Origin: Arthrobacter sp. Br18
GTDB lineage: Bacteria > Actinomycetota > Actinomycetes > Actinomycetales > Micrococcaceae
Direction of reading: 5' to 3'
NCBI RefSeq assembly: GCF_000520555.1
Contig: NZ_KI914877.1
Coordinates: forward strand, 77,075 to 110,891
Length of the DNA stretch: 33,817 nucleotides
Numbering within the stretch: the first letter of the stretch is position 1; every line of letters starts with the position of its first letter. Made by a program: the position numbers and the translations under genes. This document shows, piece by piece, positions 24,942-33,817 of this stretch. A model generated the notes under the pieces. It did not search any database, had not been told where the DNA came from, and saw only the letters and a list, made by a program, of their open reading frames with translations.

Positions 24942-25889
24942 CCACATTCCGCCGCCTCGCTCTCCATCGAAGGCCTCGTCAAGGATTTCGGGCCGGTTTC
25001 CTCCCTCGACGGACGGATGGTTCGGGTTCTGGACGGCGTCCGCCTCTCGGCTCGACCAGGTCAGGTCACCGCGCTGCTCGGCGCGAACGGCGCCGGAAAA
25101 ACGACGACGCTCGAATGCGCCCAGGGCCTTCAGCGGCCGAACGCCGGGAAGGTTCTGCTCCTCGGCGAGAATCCGTACCGGGCCGGCCCCGACCTCCGGG
25201 CACGCGTGGGGGTCATGCTGCAGGAGGGCGGACTGCCGCCGTCCGTCAGGCCGATGGCGCTGCTCAGGCATGTGGCAGCCATGTACTCGGCGCCGCGTGA
25301 CGTTGCCGGGCTCGCCGAAAGACTCGGCATCGCCGATTTCGGAGCCGTCAGCATCCGCAGCCTTTCCGGCGGGCAGAAGCAGCGTCTCGCTCTCGCCTGT
25401 GCCCTCGTGGGCCAGCCCGAGGTCCTTTTCCTCGACGAGCCGAGCGCCGGGCTCGATCCCCAGTCCCGCACCATCGTGTTCGAACTCATCCGGGAGCTGC
25501 GCGCTGCCGGCCTGGCAATCATCCTCACCACCCACCTGCTCGACGACGCCCAGAAACTCGCCGACTACGTCTACATCATCGAGGCCGGGAAAACCGTGGC
25601 GGAGGGCACCGTCGCGGAGCTGACGGCCGTCGAGGGCACCGACGAGCTGAGGGAACTCCGTTTCGAGACAGTGCCGGGCCTCACCCTGCCTCCGGAGCTG
25701 ATGGCGCATCTGCACTGCGCCGAGCCGGAGCCCGGGAGGTACGTCCTCAGCGGAAACATTGCTGCCGAGGACATCTCGCGCCTGGCGCAGTGGTGGTCGG
25801 CCAGCGGCGTGATGCCCACCGCGATCTCCATGGCGCCGCGATCGCTCGAAGAGGTCTTCCTCGACATATCGGGCAGGAGCATCCGATGA
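24939..25889 (+). CDS. ABC-2 type transporter ATP-binding protein
   Basis: ATPase subunit of 316 aa paired with the permease that follows. Walker A GANGAGKT is at 48-55, signature LSGGQKQRLALA, Walker B VLFLDEPSAGLD, and switch LTTHLLDDA. The ~95-residue C-terminal extension ending SLEEVFLDISG is typical of the DrrA/CcmA class. In M. tuberculosis the equivalent genes (Rv1457c/Rv1458c, from memory) also stand beside the heme A synthase and sufR, so the substrate may relate to heme or the cell envelope; this is not proven. The gene probably lacks a leader. Its stop overlaps the permease ATG (ATGA). Confidence 0.92.
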   Translation: MPHSAASLSIEGLVKDFGPVSSLDGRMVRVLDGVRLSARPGQVTALLGANGAGKTTTLECAQGLQRPNAGKVLLLGENPYRAGPDLRARVGVMLQEGGLPPSVRPMALLRHVAAMYSAPRDVAGLAERLGIADFGAVSIRSLSGGQKQRLALACALVGQPEVLFLDEPSAGLDPQSRTIVFELIRELRAAGLAIILTTHLLDDAQKLADYVYIIEAGKTVAEGTVAELTAVEGTDELRELRFETVPGLTLPPELMAHLHCAEPEPGRYVLSGNIAAEDISRLAQWWSASGVMPTAISMAPRSLEEVFLDISGRSIR

Positions 25890-26626
25890 GCACCGCCACA
25901 CCACTGGCCTCCCGGGTCCTGCGTCACGGCGGTTATGAAGCCGCCGCGATGCTGCGCAACGGGGAGCAGCTCGTGCTCGCCATCGTGCTCCCCCTGCTCG
26001 TCCTCGCAGGGCTGGTCCTGACCCCGTTGCTCGACGGGTACGCCGCTCCCCGCATCGACATCGCCGCACCGGGCGTGCTGGCGCTGTGCACCATGTCCAC
26101 GGCCTTCACCGGACAGGGGATCGCCACGGGCTTCGACCGCCGTTACGGAGTGCTGCGGTTCCTCTCGACCACTCCCCTCGGGAAGTCGGGCCTGATCTTC
26201 GGGAAGGCCTGCGCCGTGGCCGTCGTACTTGCCCTCCAACTGGTGGTCATCGGCGGGACGGCGCTGCTGATGGGGTGGCGGCCCGATGCCGGAGGGCTTG
26301 CTCCCGCCGTCCTGCTCCTGGCTCTCGGATCAGCGGCGTTCACGGCACTGGGGCTCCTGGTGGCCGGCACCCTCCGCCCCGAGGCGACCCTCGCCGTCAC
26401 CAACCTGGTCTGGATCCTGCTGGCCGCCGCCGGCGGGATCGTCCTTCCGGCAACCCAGCTTCCCGCCGCCGAGCCGATCGTCGGGCTGCTGCCGTCCGCC
26501 GCCCTCGGCGACGGACTGCGCAGTGCCCTCATCGAGGGACAGTTCAACCTGCTGTCCTGCGTGCTCCTCCTCATCTGGGCCGCCGCGGCGAGCCTTGCCG
26601 CTGTCCGATGGTTCAAATGGAGTTAG
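25886..26626 (+). CDS. ABC-2 type transporter permease
   Basis: Membrane subunit of 246 aa for the preceding ATPase. About six hydrophobic segments are visible: LVLAIVLPLLVLAGLVL, PGVLALCTMSTAF, ACAVAVVLALQLVVIGGTALL, AVLLLALGSAAFTALGLLVAG, LVWILLAAAGGIVLP, and the last near LLSCVLLLIWAAAASLAAV. ATG 25886 has AGGAG at 7 nt. Its TAG stop is 4 nt before ctaA, so the two are co-transcribed. The substrate is unknown. Confidence 0.9.
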   Translation: MSTATPLASRVLRHGGYEAAAMLRNGEQLVLAIVLPLLVLAGLVLTPLLDGYAAPRIDIAAPGVLALCTMSTAFTGQGIATGFDRRYGVLRFLSTTPLGKSGLIFGKACAVAVVLALQLVVIGGTALLMGWRPDAGGLAPAVLLLALGSAAFTALGLLVAGTLRPEATLAVTNLVWILLAAAGGIVLPATQLPAAEPIVGLLPSAALGDGLRSALIEGQFNLLSCVLLLIWAAAASLAAVRWFKWS

Positions 26627-26630
26627 TTTC

Positions 26631-27605
26631 ATGACATCCCCCGCTTTTGCCGCACTCGCGTCGAGACTCCCCCGCTCGACGACGCCGCTGGTCCGCCGGC
26701 TTGCCATCGCCTCGCTCGTCTCGCAGATCGTCATTGTCGTCACGGGCGGGGCGGTACGCCTGACGGCGTCGGGCCTCGGCTGCCCCGAGTGGCCGCGGTG
26801 CACTCCCGATTCCATTGTCAGCACTCCCGAGATGGGCATCCACGGGCTCATCGAATTCGGCAACCGGCTGCTCACCTTCGTCCTCGTGCTGATCGCCGTC
26901 GCCATGATCGGTGCGCTCTTGAACCTGCGGAAGGAACGCCGGGACCTCTTCCGCCTGGCGCTCGCGCTGTTCGCCGGCATTCCGGTGCAGGCCGTCATCG
27001 GCGGGATCACCGTCTGGACCGGCCTGAACCCATGGATCGTGGGCTGGCACTTCCTCGTGTCGATGGCGCTCGTGGTCCTGGCCACGGTGCTGGTCAACCG
27101 CTCGCGCCTCACTACGGCGCACAGCGCGGCGAAACTGCCGCAGGCGGCACCGCCGGTGCTGCGGCGTCTGCTCCGGGCCATTGCCGCACTCACCGGCATC
27201 ACTGTGGTACTGGGCGTGATCGTCACGGGCTCGGGTCCCCACGCGGGCGACCACGGTGCGGCACGCAACAACCTCGACCCGGAGCTGCTGACGAAGCTGC
27301 ACGCCGCGCCCGTCTACCTGCTGGTCCTAGCCGTGGCGGTCGCCGTCACCCTCGCCCTGCGATGGGCCGTGGCGCCGAAACTGCGCAGGGCGCTCCTGCT
27401 GCTCGCCGCCATCGTGCTCGCTCAGGGAGCGATCGGCTATGCCCAGCACTTCCTCGACCTGCCGGTCGCCCTCGTCGCGCTGCACATGCTCGGCGCCTCC
27501 GTGCTGACGGCCGCCGCCGCCCACGCCGTGTACACGGGGGTCACGCACCAGCCAGAGCCGGGGACAGTGCGGCGAACGCAGGAATCGGTGCAGCAGCACC
27601 GCTGA
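26631..27605 (+). CDS. ctaA: Heme A synthase (COX15/CtaA)
   Basis: Oxidises the methyl group of heme O to give heme A for aa3-type cytochrome oxidase. The 324-aa membrane protein has about eight helices. The first helix is followed by TGGAVRLTASGLGCPEWPRC, holding the two loop cysteines seen in CtaA. EFGNRLLTF gives a family His/Arg/Asn pattern, and GWHFLVS and LHMLGAS provide candidate heme-ligand histidines. ATG 26631 has GGAG 8 nt before it. It is third in the operon after the ABC pair and is convergent with the DapA-like gene. Confidence 0.94.
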   Translation: MTSPAFAALASRLPRSTTPLVRRLAIASLVSQIVIVVTGGAVRLTASGLGCPEWPRCTPDSIVSTPEMGIHGLIEFGNRLLTFVLVLIAVAMIGALLNLRKERRDLFRLALALFAGIPVQAVIGGITVWTGLNPWIVGWHFLVSMALVVLATVLVNRSRLTTAHSAAKLPQAAPPVLRRLLRAIAALTGITVVLGVIVTGSGPHAGDHGAARNNLDPELLTKLHAAPVYLLVLAVAVAVTLALRWAVAPKLRRALLLLAAIVLAQGAIGYAQHFLDLPVALVALHMLGASVLTAAAAHAVYTGVTHQPEPGTVRRTQESVQQHR

Positions 27606-27623
27606 GGCCACGGATCCCTCCAG

Positions 27624-28538
27624 CTACGTTCCCAGTGTCAGCTCTGTTCCCAGTGTCGCCTCGACGACGTCGAGCAGCCTGCCGAGCTCGCGCTGCTCAC
27701 TCCCTGGCGCGGGAAGCAGGGGCAGCCTCGGATCGCCGGCGTTGATGCCGCACACCTTGGCCAGCAGGTGGAGTCCGCTGATCTTGCGCAGGTTGACCAC
27801 GTGCTGGATGAGCGGCAGCAGCACCCTGCGGCAGCTTTCGGCCTGGTCCGCGTCGCCGGCTACGACGGCGCTGCGCAGCATCGCGTAGTACATCGGCAGG
27901 ATTGCGCCGGGGCCGGTGTGCCAGGCGTCGGCGGCAATGGAGCCCGAGACCATCAGAAGGTCCCCGCTCACCCCGTGACTCACCGGCCGGGAGGTCAGGG
28001 AGCGAAGCCTGGCGTAGCGCGCCTCGAAGGTCTGCGCGTCGGGGGCGGTGTCCTTGAACGCCACCACGTTGTCCAGTTCGAGGAGCTCGGCCACGAGGTC
28101 GAGCCCGTAGTCGAACTGCGTGGTGCTCGGGTTGTTGTACAGGCAGATCGGCAGGCCGGTCTCGGCGCTGACGTCCCGGGTCTGCGCCAGGACCTCCTCG
28201 TTGGTGAGGGGCACGTAGGACACCGGCGAGAGCACCAGCCCCGCAGCTCCGGCCCGGGCGGCGTCGACGGCGGCATTGAGCACCTCCCTCGTTCCCACGG
28301 CGCTGACGCCGACGACCACCGGAACTTCCCCGGCAGCCGCGTCGATGGCCGTTCGTGCAACACGGGTGCGTTCGGCGGCGGTCAGGTAGGCGAAACTTCC
28401 CGATGAGCCGAGGACGGCGACGGTGTCGACGCGTGCGCGGCCCAGCACCGCGACCAGCCCCTCGAGTTCCGGGTAGTTGACCTCGCCGTCGGACGTGAAG
28501 GGAGTGATCGGGTAGGCGATGAGGCCGGTGAAGTCCAT
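27624..28538 (-). CDS. Dihydrodipicolinate synthase/N-acetylneuraminate lyase family aldolase
   Basis: TIM-barrel class I aldolase of 304 aa. The Schiff-base lysine is K162 (VAFKD) and the catalytic tyrosine Y134 (LYNNPST). The loop that is GTTGE in true DapA reads GSSGSFAYLT at 44-53, with both threonines replaced by serine and the acid residue missing, so a lysine-biosynthetic role is unlikely and the substrate is open. It lies 66 nt after ctaB on the same strand and is convergent with ctaA. The last codons contain a doubled TLGT from a 12-bp direct repeat. It could be transcribed with ctaB. Confidence 0.88.
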   Translation of the reverse strand: MDFTGLIAYPITPFTSDGEVNYPELEGLVAVLGRARVDTVAVLGSSGSFAYLTAAERTRVARTAIDAAAGEVPVVVGVSAVGTREVLNAAVDAARAGAAGLVLSPVSYVPLTNEEVLAQTRDVSAETGLPICLYNNPSTTQFDYGLDLVAELLELDNVVAFKDTAPDAQTFEARYARLRSLTSRPVSHGVSGDLLMVSGSIAADAWHTGPGAILPMYYAMLRSAVVAGDADQAESCRRVLLPLIQHVVNLRKISGLHLLAKVCGINAGDPRLPLLPAPGSEQRELGRLLDVVEATLGTELTLGT

Positions 28539-28604
28539 AGGCCCATGCTAGGCCCTTCGGTGGTGGCGGACCGGGCCTCCCAGCGATCCACTGCAGCGCC
28601 CGGG

Positions 28605-29546
28605 CTAGAGGACCGGTCCTCCAACGAACGGGTCGAGGGCGAGCGCGAGGAACAGGACACTCAGATAGCTGATCGACCCGTGGAAGACCTTCATGGCAGC
28701 CCTGTTGTCCAGCTGACCGCGCTGCGCCTGCGAGTACAGGCGGTGGGATTCACGGAGGAACCACGCGCCGGCGAGGACGGCGGCGGAGGCGTAGACCCAG
28801 CCGGCACCCGCCGGAAGCAGGAGGAGGGAGCAGGCCACCATGGCCCATGCGTACAGGACCACCTGGACCGACACCGTGCGCGCTCCCGCGATGGCCCCGA
28901 GCATGGGGACCTTCGCGGCGTTGTAGTCGTCGCTGTACTTCATGGACAGCGGCCAGTAGTGCGGAGGCGTCCACAGGAAGATGATGAGGAACAGCACCAC
29001 GGCGGGCCACTCGATGGAATTGGTGACGGCGGCCCACGCGATCAGGACCGGCATGCAGCCGGCGGCACCTCCCCAGACGATGTTCTGAGCGGTGCGCCGC
29101 TTGAGCACCAGCGTGTAGACGACCACGTAAAGGAAGATGGCGCCGATCCCGAGGGCGCCGGCGAGCAGGTTGGCGCCGAACGAGAGGATGGCGATCGCCA
29201 GGACGCCCAGCGCCCAGGAAAAGACCAGCGCCTCCCGCGGCGACACCTCGCCGGTGACCAGCGGGCGGTTCTCCGTGCGGTGCATGACCTTGTCGATGTC
29301 GCGGTCGATGTAGCAGTTGAAGGCGCCGGCGCTACCGGCGGCGAAAGCACCGCCCACGAGGGTGGCGACGATCAGCCCGAGCGGCGGGAAGCCGCCCTCG
29401 GCGAAGATCATGGTGGGGAGCGTGGTCACCAGCAGGAGCTCGATCACGCGGGGCTTCGTCAGCGCCAGGTAGGCCCGGGCTTTGCGCCCGAAGCCTTGGC
29501 GGGCCTGCGGAGGACGTGCCGTTGCAGGAACCTGCTGGGTCTTCAC
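28605..29546 (-). CDS. ctaB: Protoheme IX farnesyltransferase (heme O synthase, COX10/CtaB)
   Basis: UbiA-family membrane prenyltransferase of 313 aa that adds a farnesyl group to protoheme to form heme O, the substrate of CtaA. The first aspartate-rich motif is [19 protein letters not shown], and the second is in [14 protein letters not shown]. Several hydrophobic segments follow the ~25-residue soluble start. GTG 29546 is the likely start, though only a weak ribosome site precedes it. It is divergent from tkt, with a good TATGAT -10 box upstream on its strand. Confidence 0.95.
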   Translation of the reverse strand: MKTQQVPATARPPQARQGFGRKARAYLALTKPRVIELLLVTTLPTMIFAEGGFPPLGLIVATLVGGAFAAGSAGAFNCYIDRDIDKVMHRTENRPLVTGEVSPREALVFSWALGVLAIAILSFGANLLAGALGIGAIFLYVVVYTLVLKRRTAQNIVWGGAAGCMPVLIAWAAVTNSIEWPAVVLFLIIFLWTPPHYWPLSMKYSDDYNAAKVPMLGAIAGARTVSVQVVLYAWAMVACSLLLLPAGAGWVYASAAVLAGAWFLRESHRLYSQAQRGQLDNRAAMKVFHGSISYLSVLFLALALDPFVGGPVL

Positions 29547-29901
29547 GAGGCAACACTTTCGTTTCTTCCGGAGTAAAAGACTTGCCCATCATACCCTTTT
29601 ACGGCCTGTAGAAATCGGGGGAACACGGCCGGCGGCGTCAGTGCTCCGTCCCAAACGGTCGAGGGGGTGCCGCCTGTGATGAACAACATATTACGGGAGG
29701 AGCGGTCCATCGGATTCCGAAAAGGATAGGGTGGATTCCGAAGCCCGCTTGGCGTTGCCCCACAGGCTGCTGGCGCGTGCTCCTAACATGCAGGATTCGA
29801 CGGCGAACGGCCGGCAGGCCAGGGTGCTCTTCGGCACCCCGGGCCCGAAGCTCTCGGCGCCCGAGGCGCTGGCCGTTCCGGACAGAGAGGGGCCCGGAAA
29901 C
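29547..29901. promoter_or_regulatory. ctaB-tkt divergent intergenic region
   Basis: A 355-nt region with no convincing gene. On the minus strand TATGAT at 29588-29593 is a good -10 for ctaB, with a 5' leader of about 35 nt and no clear -35. On the plus strand a direct repeat GGATTCCGAA (29712-29721 and 29733-29742, 21 bp apart) brackets a TAGGGT element at 29727-29732 that may be the tkt -10. If so, tkt has a leader of about 165 nt. An in-frame open stretch from 29731 is read as leader, because tkt homology begins near 29902. Confidence 0.45.
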
Positions 29902-32088
29902 GTGCCACAGACGCAAGAGCAGGAACTGAACTGGACGAAATTGGACGACCGCGCGGTGGACACCGTTCGGGTCCTGGCCGCCGATGCAGTAGAGAAGGTG
30001 GGCAACGGCCACCCCGGGACGGCAATGAGCCTGGCGCCCGCTGCGTACCTCCTGTTCCAGAAGCTGATGCGTCATGATCCAGCGGATCCCGAGTGGACGG
30101 GCCGTGACCGCTTCGTGCTCTCCCCCGGCCACACCTCGCTCACGCTGTACATCCAGCTGTACCTCTCCGGTTACGGCCTCGAACTCCCCGATCTGCAGGC
30201 GCTGCGCACCTGGGGCTCCCGGACGCCGGGCCACCCCGAATACCGCCACACGAAGGGCGTGGAAATCACCACCGGCCCCCTGGGCCAGGGACTGGCGACG
30301 TCGGTCGGGTTCGCCTACGGACAGCGCCGCCAGCGCGGAATGTTCGATCCCGATGCGGCGCAGGGCGCAAGTCCCTTCGACCACACCATCTGGGTCATCG
30401 CCTCCGACGGCGACCTCCAGGAAGGTGTCACGGCCGAGGCGTCCTCCCTCGCCGGTCACCAGGAACTCGGCAACCTCGTGGTCCTGTACGACGAGAACCA
30501 CATCTCCATCGAGGACGACACCGACGTGTCCTTCAGCGAGGACGTCCTCAAGCGGTACGAAGCCTACGGCTGGCACGTCCAGCGCGTGGACTGGACGAAG
30601 ACCGGCGAATACGTCGAGGATGTGGCGGAGCTCTACGGCGCGCTGGTCGCCGCGAGGAACGAAACGTCGAAGCCCTCCCTCGTCTCCCTCCGCACCATCA
30701 TCGGCTGGCCGTCGCCCACCAAGCAGAACACCGGCAAGATCCACGGGTCCGCGCTCGGCAAGGATGAGGTCGCCGCGCTCAAGGAACGGCTCGGCGTCGA
30801 CCCGGCGAAGCACTTCGACGTCGACCCCGAGGTGCTCGCCCACGCACGCGGAGTCGTCGACCGCGGGTCGGCAGCACACGTCGAGTGGAATGCGTCCTTC
30901 GACGCCTGGAGCGAGACGCACCCCGAGGAGACGGCGCTGCTGGAGCGGATCCAGGCGCGCACCCTGCCGGACGGCTGGGAGGCGAGCCTTCCGGTGTTCG
31001 AAGCGGGCAAGGATCTTTCCACGCGCGCGGCCTCCGGCAAGGTGCTGACCGCCATCGGCCCGGTGCTCCCGGAGCTGTGGGGAGGATCCGCCGACCTCGC
31101 GGAGTCGAACAACACCACGATCGAGGGATCGCCGTCGTTTATCCCGGAAAGCCGCCAGACCGATGCATGGTCAGGCAACCCCTACGGCAGGGTGCTGCAC
31201 TTCGGTATCCGCGAGCACGCGGCCGCGGCGATCGCCAACGGCATCGTGATGCACAGCAGCACCCGCGCCTTCTCCGGCACCTTCCTGATCTTCAGCGACT
31301 ACCAGCGGCCGGCGGTGCGCCTCGGTGCGCTCATGGGCGTGCCGGCCATCTACGTCTGGACCCACGATTCGATCGGCCTCGGCGAGGACGGGCCGACCCA
31401 CCAGCCGGTGGAGCAGCTGTCCTCGCTGCGCACCCTTCCGGGGCTCGACGTCGTCCGCCCCGGGGACGCGAACGAGGTCGCCGTCGCCTGGCGCACCATC
31501 CTCGAGAACACCAACAACCCCGCCGGCATGGTGCTGACCCGGCAGAACATCCCCACCTACGAGCGGGGAACGGGTGCGGCGTCAGGGAACACCTTCGGGT
31601 CCGCCGACGGCGTGGCGCGCGGCGCCTACGTCCTGGCCGAAGCGAAGGGCGGAACGCCCGACGTCATCCTGCTGGGCACCGGCTCCGAGGTCCAGCTTGC
31701 CGTAAAGGCACGGGGAATTCTCGAGGCCGAGGGAATCGCCGCCCGCGTGGTGTCGGTGCCCTGCCTCGAATGGTTCAATGCCCAGGACCAGGCGTACCGC
31801 GAGAGTGTCCTCCCCCGCTCGGTGCGCGCCCGCGTATCGGTGGAGGCAGGAGTGGCGCAGAGCTGGCACGGACTGGTCGGCGACGCCGGACGGACCGTCT
31901 CGCTCGAGCACTTCGGGGCCTCCGCCGACTACAAGACGCTGTTCCGGGAGTTCGGGATCACTGCGGAGGCAGTCGTCGCGGCCGCCAGGGATTCCCTCAG
32001 CGCCGCCGCCGCCGCACCGCTCGCCCCGAACGGCACGCCGGCGATGGGTTCGGGCGCCCAGTCGACCGAGACCGGCGACCAACAGTAA
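29902..32088 (+). CDS. tkt: Transketolase
   Basis: Thiamine-diphosphate enzyme that transfers two-carbon units between sugar phosphates in the non-oxidative pentose phosphate pathway. It is 728 aa from GTG 29902. GNGHPG is at 34-39, and the ThDP motif SDGDLQEG at 168-175 is followed by DEN at 197-199. The pyrimidine-binding domain has [15 protein letters not shown] and [20 protein letters not shown]. The C-terminal domain carries GTGSEVQLA. The last ~30 residues are a low-complexity Ala/Pro/Gly tail. GAGAGGGG precedes the GTG by 6 nt. It is first in the tkt-tal-pgi operon. Confidence 0.95.
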   Translation: MPQTQEQELNWTKLDDRAVDTVRVLAADAVEKVGNGHPGTAMSLAPAAYLLFQKLMRHDPADPEWTGRDRFVLSPGHTSLTLYIQLYLSGYGLELPDLQALRTWGSRTPGHPEYRHTKGVEITTGPLGQGLATSVGFAYGQRRQRGMFDPDAAQGASPFDHTIWVIASDGDLQEGVTAEASSLAGHQELGNLVVLYDENHISIEDDTDVSFSEDVLKRYEAYGWHVQRVDWTKTGEYVEDVAELYGALVAARNETSKPSLVSLRTIIGWPSPTKQNTGKIHGSALGKDEVAALKERLGVDPAKHFDVDPEVLAHARGVVDRGSAAHVEWNASFDAWSETHPEETALLERIQARTLPDGWEASLPVFEAGKDLSTRAASGKVLTAIGPVLPELWGGSADLAESNNTTIEGSPSFIPESRQTDAWSGNPYGRVLHFGIREHAAAAIANGIVMHSSTRAFSGTFLIFSDYQRPAVRLGALMGVPAIYVWTHDSIGLGEDGPTHQPVEQLSSLRTLPGLDVVRPGDANEVAVAWRTILENTNNPAGMVLTRQNIPTYERGTGAASGNTFGSADGVARGAYVLAEAKGGTPDVILLGTGSEVQLAVKARGILEAEGIAARVVSVPCLEWFNAQDQAYRESVLPRSVRARVSVEAGVAQSWHGLVGDAGRTVSLEHFGASADYKTLFREFGITAEAVVAAARDSLSAAAAAPLAPNGTPAMGSGAQSTETGDQQ

Positions 32089-32143
32089 CTTCCCCACCCT
32101 TTTGGCACAGTCTTTTCCGCAGCAGCGAACCAAGGAGAACATC

Positions 32144-33256
32144 ATGACTTCGACCCCCACAGCCGATCTCTCGGCTGCCGGCGTTTCCATCTGGCTCGAC
32201 GACCTGTCGCGCGAGCGCATCAACTCCGGCGCGTTCAAGCGGCTCATCGAGGAACTCGACGTGGTGGGCGTGACCACCAACCCCAGCATCTTCGCCGCCG
32301 CACTGAAGCAGGGCGAGTCCTACGCCACGCAGGTCGGCGCGCTCGCCGAAGCCGGCGCGTCAGTTGACCAGGCGGTCTTCGATATCACCACCCACGACGT
32401 CGCCCAGGCCTGCGATATTTTCGCCGAGCAGGCGAAGAAGAGCGGCGGAGCTGACGGTCGGGTGTCCATCGAGGTGGACCCGCGGCTGTCCCGCGACACC
32501 GAGGGCACCATCGCCGAGGCGAAGCGGCTGCACGCGAAGGTCCAGCGCACCAACGTGCTCATCAAGATCCCGGCCACCGTCGAGGGCCTCGAAGCCATCG
32601 CCGCCACCCTCGCGGCGGGCATCAGCGTCAACGTGACCCTGATCTTCTCGCTCGAGCGGTACCGTGCGGTCATCAACGCCTTCCTGCTCGGCCTCGAGCA
32701 GGCGAAGGAGAATGGCCACGACCTCTCGAAGATCCAGTCCGTGGCATCCTTCTTCGTCTCCCGCGTCGACGCCGAGATCGATGCCCGGCTCGACGCGCTG
32801 GGCACCGCGGAAGCAACGGCGCTCAAGGGCAGGGCCGGTCTGGCGAATGCGCGCCTTGCCTACCAGGTCTACGAGGAGCAGTTCGCGACCGAGCGCTGGC
32901 AGGCGCTGGCGGCCTCCGGCGGGCAGCCGCAGCGTCCGCTGTGGGCGTCGACCGGCGTGAAGGATCCCGCCCTCCCCGACACCCTCTACGTCACGGGCCT
33001 CGTTGCCCGCAACGTCGTGAACACCATGCCGGAGAAGACGCTCGAGGCCACGGCCGACCACGGAGTCATCGAGGGGAACACCGTTACCGGCACCTACGAG
33101 GAATCCAACGATGTCCTGAACCAGCTCGATGGCCTCGGTATCTCCTACACGGACGTGGTCGAGCAGCTCGAGGTCGAAGGCCTCGACAAGTTCGTGGCCA
33201 GCTGGTCGGAGCTTCTCGACACCGTGTCCGCCGCCCTCGACTCCGCGAAGGGCTGA
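32144..33256 (+). CDS. tal: Transaldolase
   Basis: Transfers dihydroxyacetone units between sugar phosphates, the partner of transketolase. It is 370 aa and belongs to the longer actinobacterial class. TTNPSIF is at 44-50, the Schiff-base lysine is K141 (VLIKIPAT), and [13 protein letters not shown] and the [10 protein letters not shown] block follow. ATG 32144 has an excellent AAGGAG. It lies 55 nt after tkt and 5 nt before pgi. Confidence 0.96.
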   Translation: MTSTPTADLSAAGVSIWLDDLSRERINSGAFKRLIEELDVVGVTTNPSIFAAALKQGESYATQVGALAEAGASVDQAVFDITTHDVAQACDIFAEQAKKSGGADGRVSIEVDPRLSRDTEGTIAEAKRLHAKVQRTNVLIKIPATVEGLEAIAATLAAGISVNVTLIFSLERYRAVINAFLLGLEQAKENGHDLSKIQSVASFFVSRVDAEIDARLDALGTAEATALKGRAGLANARLAYQVYEEQFATERWQALAASGGQPQRPLWASTGVKDPALPDTLYVTGLVARNVVNTMPEKTLEATADHGVIEGNTVTGTYEESNDVLNQLDGLGISYTDVVEQLEVEGLDKFVASWSELLDTVSAALDSAKG

Positions 33257-33261
33257 GCGGC

Positions 33262-33817
33262 ATGGGTTCGTTCGCCCTCGTCGCCTCCGGCGCAGCCCGG
33301 CAGGCCATCGATTCCGCCCTCCCCACGCTGATCAAGGAGCAGGTGGCGTCACGGCTTATGGCCAAGGACCCCACCCTGTGGGGTACTGACGCCGAGGCCG
33401 AGGCTTCGGTCCGCCTCGGCTGGATCGACCTGTTCGATGAGTCGAGGTCACTGATTCCCGTCATCCTCCAGCTGCGCGACGAGCTGGCGGCCGAAGGGGT
33501 TGACCGCATCGTGCTCTGCGGCATGGGAGGGTCATCGCTCGCCCCGGAGGTCATCACCCGGGCCGCCGGGGTCGACCTCGTGGTTCTGGACTCCACGGAC
33601 CCGGACCAGGTTCGCGCCGCTGTCGAGGCGGGCCTCGACCGGACGGCCATCGTCGTGTCGTCGAAGTCGGGCTCGACCGTGGAGACGGACTCCCAGCGCC
33701 GTGCGTTCGAGAAGGCCTTCACCGACGCCGGGATCGACGCGGCGTCCCGCATCATCATCGTGACAGACCCGGGCTCGCCCCTCGACGGTTCGGCGCGAGC
33801 CGCCGGCTACCGGCAGG
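33262..33817 (+). CDS. pgi: Glucose-6-phosphate isomerase, N-terminal part, cut by window end
   Basis: Interconverts glucose-6-phosphate and fructose-6-phosphate, linking glycolysis with the pentose phosphate genes beside it. 185 codons are visible. The SIS-domain motifs are GMGGSSLAPEV at 87-97 and SSKSGSTVET at 133-142, both typical of Pgi. ATG 33262 has GAAGGG upstream and begins 5 nt after the tal stop. The gene continues past the edge. In related genomes zwf, opcA and pgl usually follow, from memory. Confidence 0.9.
   Translation, partial: MGSFALVASGAARQAIDSALPTLIKEQVASRLMAKDPTLWGTDAEAEASVRLGWIDLFDESRSLIPVILQLRDELAAEGVDRIVLCGMGGSSLAPEVITRAAGVDLVVLDSTDPDQVRAAVEAGLDRTAIVVSSKSGSTVETDSQRRAFEKAFTDAGIDAASRIIIVTDPGSPLDGSARAAGYRQ

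Noticed and set aside
1-33817. Mobile elements, CRISPR arrays, tRNA or rRNA genes
   Set aside because: No transposase, integrase, spaced direct repeat array or RNA gene was seen. The tandem repeats at 14.1-14.3 kb have no spacers.

Overview
The window reads as chromosomal DNA from a high-GC actinobacterium, most likely a Micrococcaceae member close to Arthrobacter. The grounds are high GC, frequent GTG and TTG starts, actinobacterial families such as DUF3099, and gene order. The genus is inferred from remembered gene content, not from a search. The window is densely coded, with 34 protein genes, one of them cut by the right edge. I saw no tRNA, rRNA, CRISPR array, insertion sequence or phage gene.

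Left part (1-13.3 kb). A SurA-like lipoprotein (-) is divergent from aminopeptidase N (+). Next come ribosomal protein L31 type B, a TrmH-type rRNA methyltransferase and a lone ABC ATPase (-), then serB (+). Two SDR genes follow, fabG and an atypical SDR that lacks the usual catalytic tyrosine (-). A divergent set encodes a DUF3099 membrane protein, a small Cys/His protein and SURF1 (+). After it come an MscS channel (+) and a convergent ABC-F protein (-).

Middle part (13.4-19.4 kb). bioY-bioM-bioN encode a complete ECF biotin importer. Just before bioM lies a 16-bp tandem repeat in which every unit carries an ATG, forming a chain of stop-start-overlapping mini reading frames. This is the oddest structure in the window. 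A TrkH/KtrB and TrkA/KtrA potassium uptake pair follows, then a long GapB-type glyceraldehyde-3-phosphate dehydrogenase on the opposite strand.

Right part (19.5-33.8 kb). A SUF iron-sulfur operon (sufR-sufB-sufD-Rieske-sufC-sufT, -) lacks sufS and sufU. It is divergent from an ABC-2 transporter pair followed by ctaA (+). ctaB and a DapA-like aldolase gene (-) come next, and then tkt-tal-pgi (+) of the pentose phosphate and upper glycolytic pathway. From memory, this order (tal, tkt, ctaB, ctaA, ABC pair, sufR, sufBDC, sufT) resembles the Rv1448c-Rv1466 region of Mycobacterium tuberculosis, so it is an old conserved block. It links [Fe-S] assembly, heme A synthesis (ctaA, ctaB, with SURF1 further left) and NADPH-generating sugar metabolism.

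Most of the window is core housekeeping. I found no clear undescribed system. The most promising unexplained signals are the bioM leader repeats, the SDR with the altered active site, a candidate SufR operator, and a probably leaderless ABC gene.
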